Shown here one piece after another: positions 59,356 through 64,000 of a DNA stretch of 64,000 nt. Every line of letters begins with the position of its first letter. Within the stretch, counting starts at the first letter, position 1. A program made the position numbers and the translations under genes. Location of the stretch: positions 192,043,726 to 192,107,725 of the forward strand of contig NC_134400.1 of assembly GCF_050003625.1 (NCBI RefSeq). Reading direction: 5' to 3'. The notes beneath the pieces are model-generated. The model was not told where the DNA came from. It was given only the letters and a program-made list of their open reading frames with translations, and did no database searches. Source of the DNA: Haematobia irritans. Lineage: Eukaryota > Arthropoda > Insecta > Diptera > Muscidae.

Positions 59356-60020
59356 TATACCCTCCACCAAAGGATGGGGGGTATATTAACTTTGTCTTTC
59401 CGTTTGTAACATATCGAAATATTGATCTAAAACCCCATAAAGTATATATATTCTGGGTCGTGGTGAAATTCTGAGTCGATCTGAGCATGTCCGTCCGTCC
59501 GTCCGTCCGTCTGTTGAAATCACGCTAATCACTTCCGAACGAAACAAGCTATCGACTTGAAACTTGGCACAAGTAGTTGTTATTGATGTAGGTCGAACGG
59601 TATTGCAAATGGGTCATATCGGTCCACTTTTACATATAGCCCCCATATAAACGGACCCCCAAAATTTGGCTTGTGATTGCTCTAAGACAAGAAAATTTCA
59701 TCCGATCCGGCTGAAATTGGGTACATGGTGTTAGTATATGGTCTCTAATAACCATGCAAAAATTGGTCCATATCGGTCCATAATTATATATAGCCCCCAT
59801 ATAAACCGATCCCCCGATTTGGCTTGCGGAGCCTCTAAGAGAAGCAAATTTCATCCGATCCGGTTGAAATTTTGTACGTGGTGTTAGTATATTGTATCTA
59901 ACAACCATGACAAAATTGGTCCGTATCGGTGCATAATTATATATAGCCCCCATATAAACCGATCCCCCGATTTGGCTTGAAGAGCATCTAAGAGAAACAA
60001 TTTTCATCCGATCCGGCTGA
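59356..60020 (+). mobile_element. Helentron/DINE-like family B, 5' fragment
   Basis: Starts TATACCCTCCACCAAAGGAT in a T-run within the mariner transposase. It has four GTCC units at 59490-59506 and modules with TATATAGCCCCCATATAAAC about 153 bp apart. It stops abruptly at CGATCCGGCTGAA, where variant array resumes; the 3' hairpin and tail are absent. Confidence 0.75.
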
Positions 60021-60021
60021 A

Positions 60022-61340
60022 GCAAAATGTAACATAATTTTGGTATAGAAAATAATTTTGACAAATATTTGATGTAGTAGAAAATTTTGGCCAAAAATTT
60101 GATATAGAAGATTTTTTTTATAAAATATCCTATAAAAGAAAACATTGCAGAATACCCTTAAAGAAAATTTTTGACAAAATATTCTATAGTTTTTAGTTAG
60201 GCCAATTAAATCAATTTTTTTTAAATTTTTAGTAGAGAAGAAAATTTTGACAAGATTTTGCTATGGAAGAAAATTTTAACAAAATTTTGGTATAGAAGAT
60301 AATTTTGACAGAAGTTTGGTATAGAAGAAAATTTTGACAAAATTTTGCTTTGGAAAAAAATCTTGAGAAAATTGTATGTATAAGAAAAATTTTACAACAT
60401 TTTCTATAGAAGAAAATTTTATTGATAAGAAAAAATGGATAAAATTTGGGTTTAGAAGAAAATTTTGACAAAATTTTGCTTTGGAAGAAAATTTTGAAAA
60501 AAAGTATGTATAAGAAAAATTTGACAAAATTTTCTATAGATGAAAATTTTATGTATAAGAAAAATTTGATAAAATTTTGGTATAGAAGAAAATGTTCTAA
60601 CAAAATTTTGCTTTGGAAGAATATTTTGAGAAAATTTTATGTACAAGAAAAATTTGACAAAATTTTCTATAGATGAAAATTTTATGTATAAGAAAAATTT
60701 GATAAAATTTTGGTATAGAAGAAAATTTTGACAAAATTTTGCTTTGAAAGAAAATTTTATGTATAAGAAAAATTTGACAAAATTTTCTATAGAAGAAAAT
60801 TTTGAGAACATTTTCTTTATAAGAAAAATTTTATAAAATTTTCAATGGAAGAAAATTTTCATAAACAATTTTGACAAAACTTCCTAAAGAAATTTTTCCT
60901 GTATAAGAAAATTTTGACAAAGATGTGCTATTGAAGAAATTATGGATAAAATTTTGTTTTGAAAGAAAACTTTGGACGAAATTATATAGAAGAAATTTTT
61001 GACAAAATTTGGCTATAGAAGAAAATTTAGACAAAATTTCATATAGAAGAAAATTTTGACAAAATTTCCCATTTTAGAAAATTGCTTATAGAAGAAAGTG
61101 CTAAAAATGTGCTATGGAACAATTTTTTTTTTTAGCCAATAATGGTGGAAAAAAATTTACTAAATTTTAACCAGACTTTTCTTAGTAGAACATTGTGCAA
61201 AATATTCCTTTACAAGAAAATTAAGAAAGTTATGGCGAGTTTTCCTGTGGAAAAAATAACACAATATCCTTTAGGAGAAATTTTTAAATTTAAGATTTGT
61301 GGTAGAAGAAAATTTTGACAAAATTTGCTGTATAAAAAGA
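60022..61340 (-). repeat. Variant minisatellite array, duplicated flank
   Basis: The 28-bp type again. Its first 500 bp repeats 58481-58987 in order (GCAAAATGTAACATAATTTT at 58481 and 60022, ATTGCAGAATACCCTTAAAG in both), so the mariner and Helentron fragments lie between two copies of one array block. Confidence 0.88.
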
Positions 61341-61687
61341 TTGATGTGTCACCTTTCCACCATCATCTATTATGACACAATAATGGCGAAAGACGTTTCC
61401 AATATTATCTAGGCAAAAGCCAATATAAATGTTAACACCTTACACACAAAAAAATAATACATTTATTTTATGAATAGTGTTCACAAAAATTTTCCAAACA
61501 CGGGATTCATAGATTATATGAAAACATTTCATAAAATCAAAAATACAGGTTTTCATTGACTATGAATGTGTACATAATATGAATGGAATTTTTAATATTA
61601 CAAATGAAGTATACATATTTTTGTCATTGAAAAATATGTACCTTTACATAATATGTACTAAAAACGTCATGTATTATATGCAATTTT
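61341..61687. other. AT-rich spacer, possible MITE remnant
   Basis: No gene. ACACACAAAAAAATAATACA near 61443 and repeated ATATGTAC/ACATAATATG words suggest a decayed small element, but no second terminus was found. Confidence 0.35.
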
Positions 61688-62952
61688 TATACCCTTCACC
61701 ACTACTGTGGTACAGGGTATAATAAGTTTGTGCCATTGTATGTAACGCCAAGAAGGAGTAATCATAGACCACCCTTTTAGTATACGGATCGGCTTAGAAT
61801 TAAATTCTGTATCGATTTAGCGATGTCCGTCTGTCTGTCCGTCTGTCTGTCTGTCTGTTGATGTATTTTTGTGTGCAAAGTACAGCTCGCAGTTTTAGTC
61901 CGATTGTCCTAAAATTTGGTATAGGGTCCTGTTTCGGCTCAAAGACGATCCCTATTGATTTTGGAAAAAATCGGTTCAGATTTAGATATAGCTGCCATAT
62001 ATATTTTTCGCCGATCTGGTCATAATTGGCGTTTATATCAACCGATCTTCCTCAAATTCCGTACATCCGAATATTTTATGGGTCTCGAAAAACTTGCAAA
62101 ATACCAGCCAAATCGGTTCAGATTTAGATATAGCTCTCATATATAGCTTTCGCCCGATTTACACTCATTTGCCCAAAGAGGACAATTTTTAACTCCGATT
62201 TGGTTGAAATTTTGCACAGGGAGTAGAATTAGCATTGTAACTATGCGTGCCAAATTTGGTTGACATCGGTTCAGATTTGGATATATCTCCCATATATAGC
62301 TTTCGCCCGATTTACACTCATATGACCACAGAGGCCAATTTTTAACTCCGATTTAGTTGAAATTTTGCACAGGGAGTAGAATTAGCATTGAAACTATGCG
62401 TGCCAAATTTGGTTGAAATCGGTTCAGATTTGGATATATCTCCCATATATAGCTTTCGCCCGATTTACACTCATATGACCACAGAGGCCAATTTTTTGCT
62501 CCGATTTAGTTGAAATTTTGCACAGGGAGTAGAATTAGCATTGTAGCTATGCGTGCCAAATTTGGTTGAAATCGGTTCAGATTTGGATATATCTCCCATA
62601 TAAAGCTTTCGCCCGATTTACACTCATATGACCACAGAGGCCAATTTTTAACTCCGATTTAGTTGAAATTTTGCACAGGGAGTAGAATTAGCATTGTAGC
62701 TATGCGTGCCAAATTTGGTTGAAATCGGTTCAGATTTAGATATAGCTCCCATATATATGTTTTTCTGATTTCGACAAAAATGGTCAAAATACCAACAATT
62801 TCCTTGTAAAATCGCCACTGCTTAGTCGCAAAATTGTAAAAATGACTCTAATTTTCCTAAACTTCTAATACATATATATCGAGCGATAAATCATAAATAA
62901 ACTTTTGCAAAGTTTCCTTAAAATTGCTTCAGATTTAAATGTTTCCCATATT
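61688..62952 (+). mobile_element. Helentron/DINE-like 5' unit 1 of a head-to-tail stack
   Basis: Starts TATACCCTTCACCACTACTG paired with CAGGGTATA. A GTCY run lies at 61825-61855. Four modules follow with CCAATTTTTAACTCCG-type sites at about 62182, 62335, 62488 and 62641, each exactly 153 bp apart. It ends at GTTTCCCATATT where the next unit begins, the same internal breakpoint as at 35515. The 3' hairpin end is missing. Confidence 0.75.
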
Positions 62953-63117
62953 TATACCCTTCACCACTACTGTGGTACAGGGTATAATAAGTTTGTGCAT
63001 TTGTATGTAACGCCAAGAAGGAGTAATCATAGACCAACCTTTTAGTATACGGATCGGCTTAGAATTAAATTCTGAGTCGATTTAGCGATGTCCGTCTGTC
63101 TGTCCGTTTGTCTGTCC

Positions 63118-63151
<34 letters not shown>

Positions 63152-63939
63152 TGATGTATTTTTGTGTGCAAAGTACAGCTCGCAGTTTTAGTCCGATTGT
63201 CCTAAAATTTGGTATAGGGTCCTATTTCGGCTCAAAGACGATCCCTATTGATTTTGGAAAAAATCGGTTCAGATTTAGATATAGCTGCCATATATATTTT
63301 TCACCGATCTGGTCATAATTGGCGTGTATATCAACCGATCTTCCTCAAATTCCGTACATCCGAGTATTTTATGAGTCTCGAAAAACTAGCAAAATATCAG
63401 CAAAATCGGTTCAGATTTAGATATAGCTCCCATATATAGCTTTCGCCCGATTTACACTCATTTGCCCACAGAGGCCAAGTTTTTCCTCCGATTTAGTTGA
63501 AATTTTGCATAGGGAGTAGAATTAGTGTTGTAGCTATGCGTGCCAAATTTGGTTGAAATCGGTTCAGATTTGGATATATCTCCCATATAAAGCTTTCGCC
63601 CGATTTACACTCATATGACCACAGAGGCCAATTTTTAACTCCGATTTAGTTGAAATTTTGCACAGGGAGTAGAATTAGCATTGTAGCTATGCGTGCCAAA
63701 TTTGGTTGAAATCGGTTCAGATTTAGATATAGCTCCCATATATATGTTTTTCTGATTTCGACAAAAATGGTCAAAATACCAACATTTTCCTTGTAAAATC
63801 GCCACTGCTTAGTCGAAAAGTTGTAAAAATGACTCTAATTTTCCTAAACTTCTAATACATATATATCGAGCGATAAGTCATAAATAAACTTTTTCGAAGT
63901 TTCCTTAAAATTGCTTCAGATTTAAACGTTTCCCATATT
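62953..63939 (+). mobile_element. Helentron/DINE-like 5' unit 2 of the stack
   Basis: Same start and same breakpoint (GTTTCCCATATT) as unit 1, but with fewer 153-bp modules (63475 and 63628 visible) and a longer GTCY run. Very similar to unit 1 at the base level. Confidence 0.75.
63087..63153 (+). repeat. (GTCY)n microsatellite
   Basis: A run of GTCT/GTCC units, clearly longer than the matching run in unit 1. Its translation (VCLSVCLSV) makes the open frame at 63088-63318, which is not a gene. Confidence 0.9.
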
Positions 63940-64000
63940 TATACCCTTCACCACTACTGTGGTACAGGGTATAATAAGTTTGTGCATTTGTATGTAACGC
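63940..64000 (+). mobile_element. Helentron/DINE-like 5' unit 3, cut by window end
   Basis: Begins TATACCCTTCACCACTACTG exactly after another GTTTCCCATATT breakpoint. Only the first 61 bases lie in the window. Confidence 0.75.

Noticed and set aside
63088..63318. Cysteine-rich secreted peptide (MSVCLSVCLSV)
   Set aside because: It is the translation of a GTCY microsatellite at the start of a Helentron-like element.

Overview
This window reads as AT-rich, repeat-dominated nuclear DNA of a higher fly, most probably a muscid (house fly, stable fly or horn fly group). The host call is an inference from three things: an irritans-subfamily mariner end, DINE/mini-me-style elements with GTCY microsatellites, and a pervasive 29-bp AT-rich minisatellite. 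I find no intact host protein gene in 64 kb. The only real coding traces are three broken Tc1/mariner transposases (1122-2128 +, 5298-6310 -, 59058-59354 -) and a probable LINE 3' fragment (25232-25620 -). Nearly every other open frame is a translation of tandem repeats.

Layout. 1-7.4 kb: an inverted pair of tRNA-derived SINEs, two DD37E Tc1/mariner copies in opposite orientation (one with a minisatellite inside it), a long inverted duplication and a third SINE. 7.4-15.4 kb: a large minisatellite array, interrupted by a TA-flanked transposon carrying two tRNA-like cassettes and containing a recent 2,138-bp tandem duplication. 15.4-22 kb: a fold-back MITE, minus-strand Helentron/DINE-like elements and a non-autonomous hAT element. 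22-24.2 kb: a fold-back MITE split by a Helentron-like element. 24.2-34.9 kb: a LINE remnant, inverted repeats and reverse-oriented arrays. 34.9-37.4 kb: one Helentron-like element nested inside another. 37.4-53.4 kb: more arrays with higher-order duplications, another Helentron-like element and several MITEs. 54.5-61.3 kb: a 28-bp variant array holding the irritans mariner. 61.7-64 kb: Helentron-like 5' units stacked head to tail and running off the window.

How the parts relate. The minisatellite monomer joins two palindromes, TTTCTATAGAAA and ATTTTGTCAAAAT. TA-inserting transposons have landed inside its CTATAG core. A recurrent lead-in (GGTTGCCACTCGAGCC, then AAAAATAATCTACCA) marks the same edge of many arrays and also lies inside the Helentron-like elements, so these elements probably carry and disperse the array. 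Several distinguishable Helentron-like subfamilies share an internal tandem module with the same 153-bp period. They appear to insert in T-runs, including a fixed T-run inside themselves, which gives nested head-to-tail stacks. All family calls were made by eye; no database search was run.
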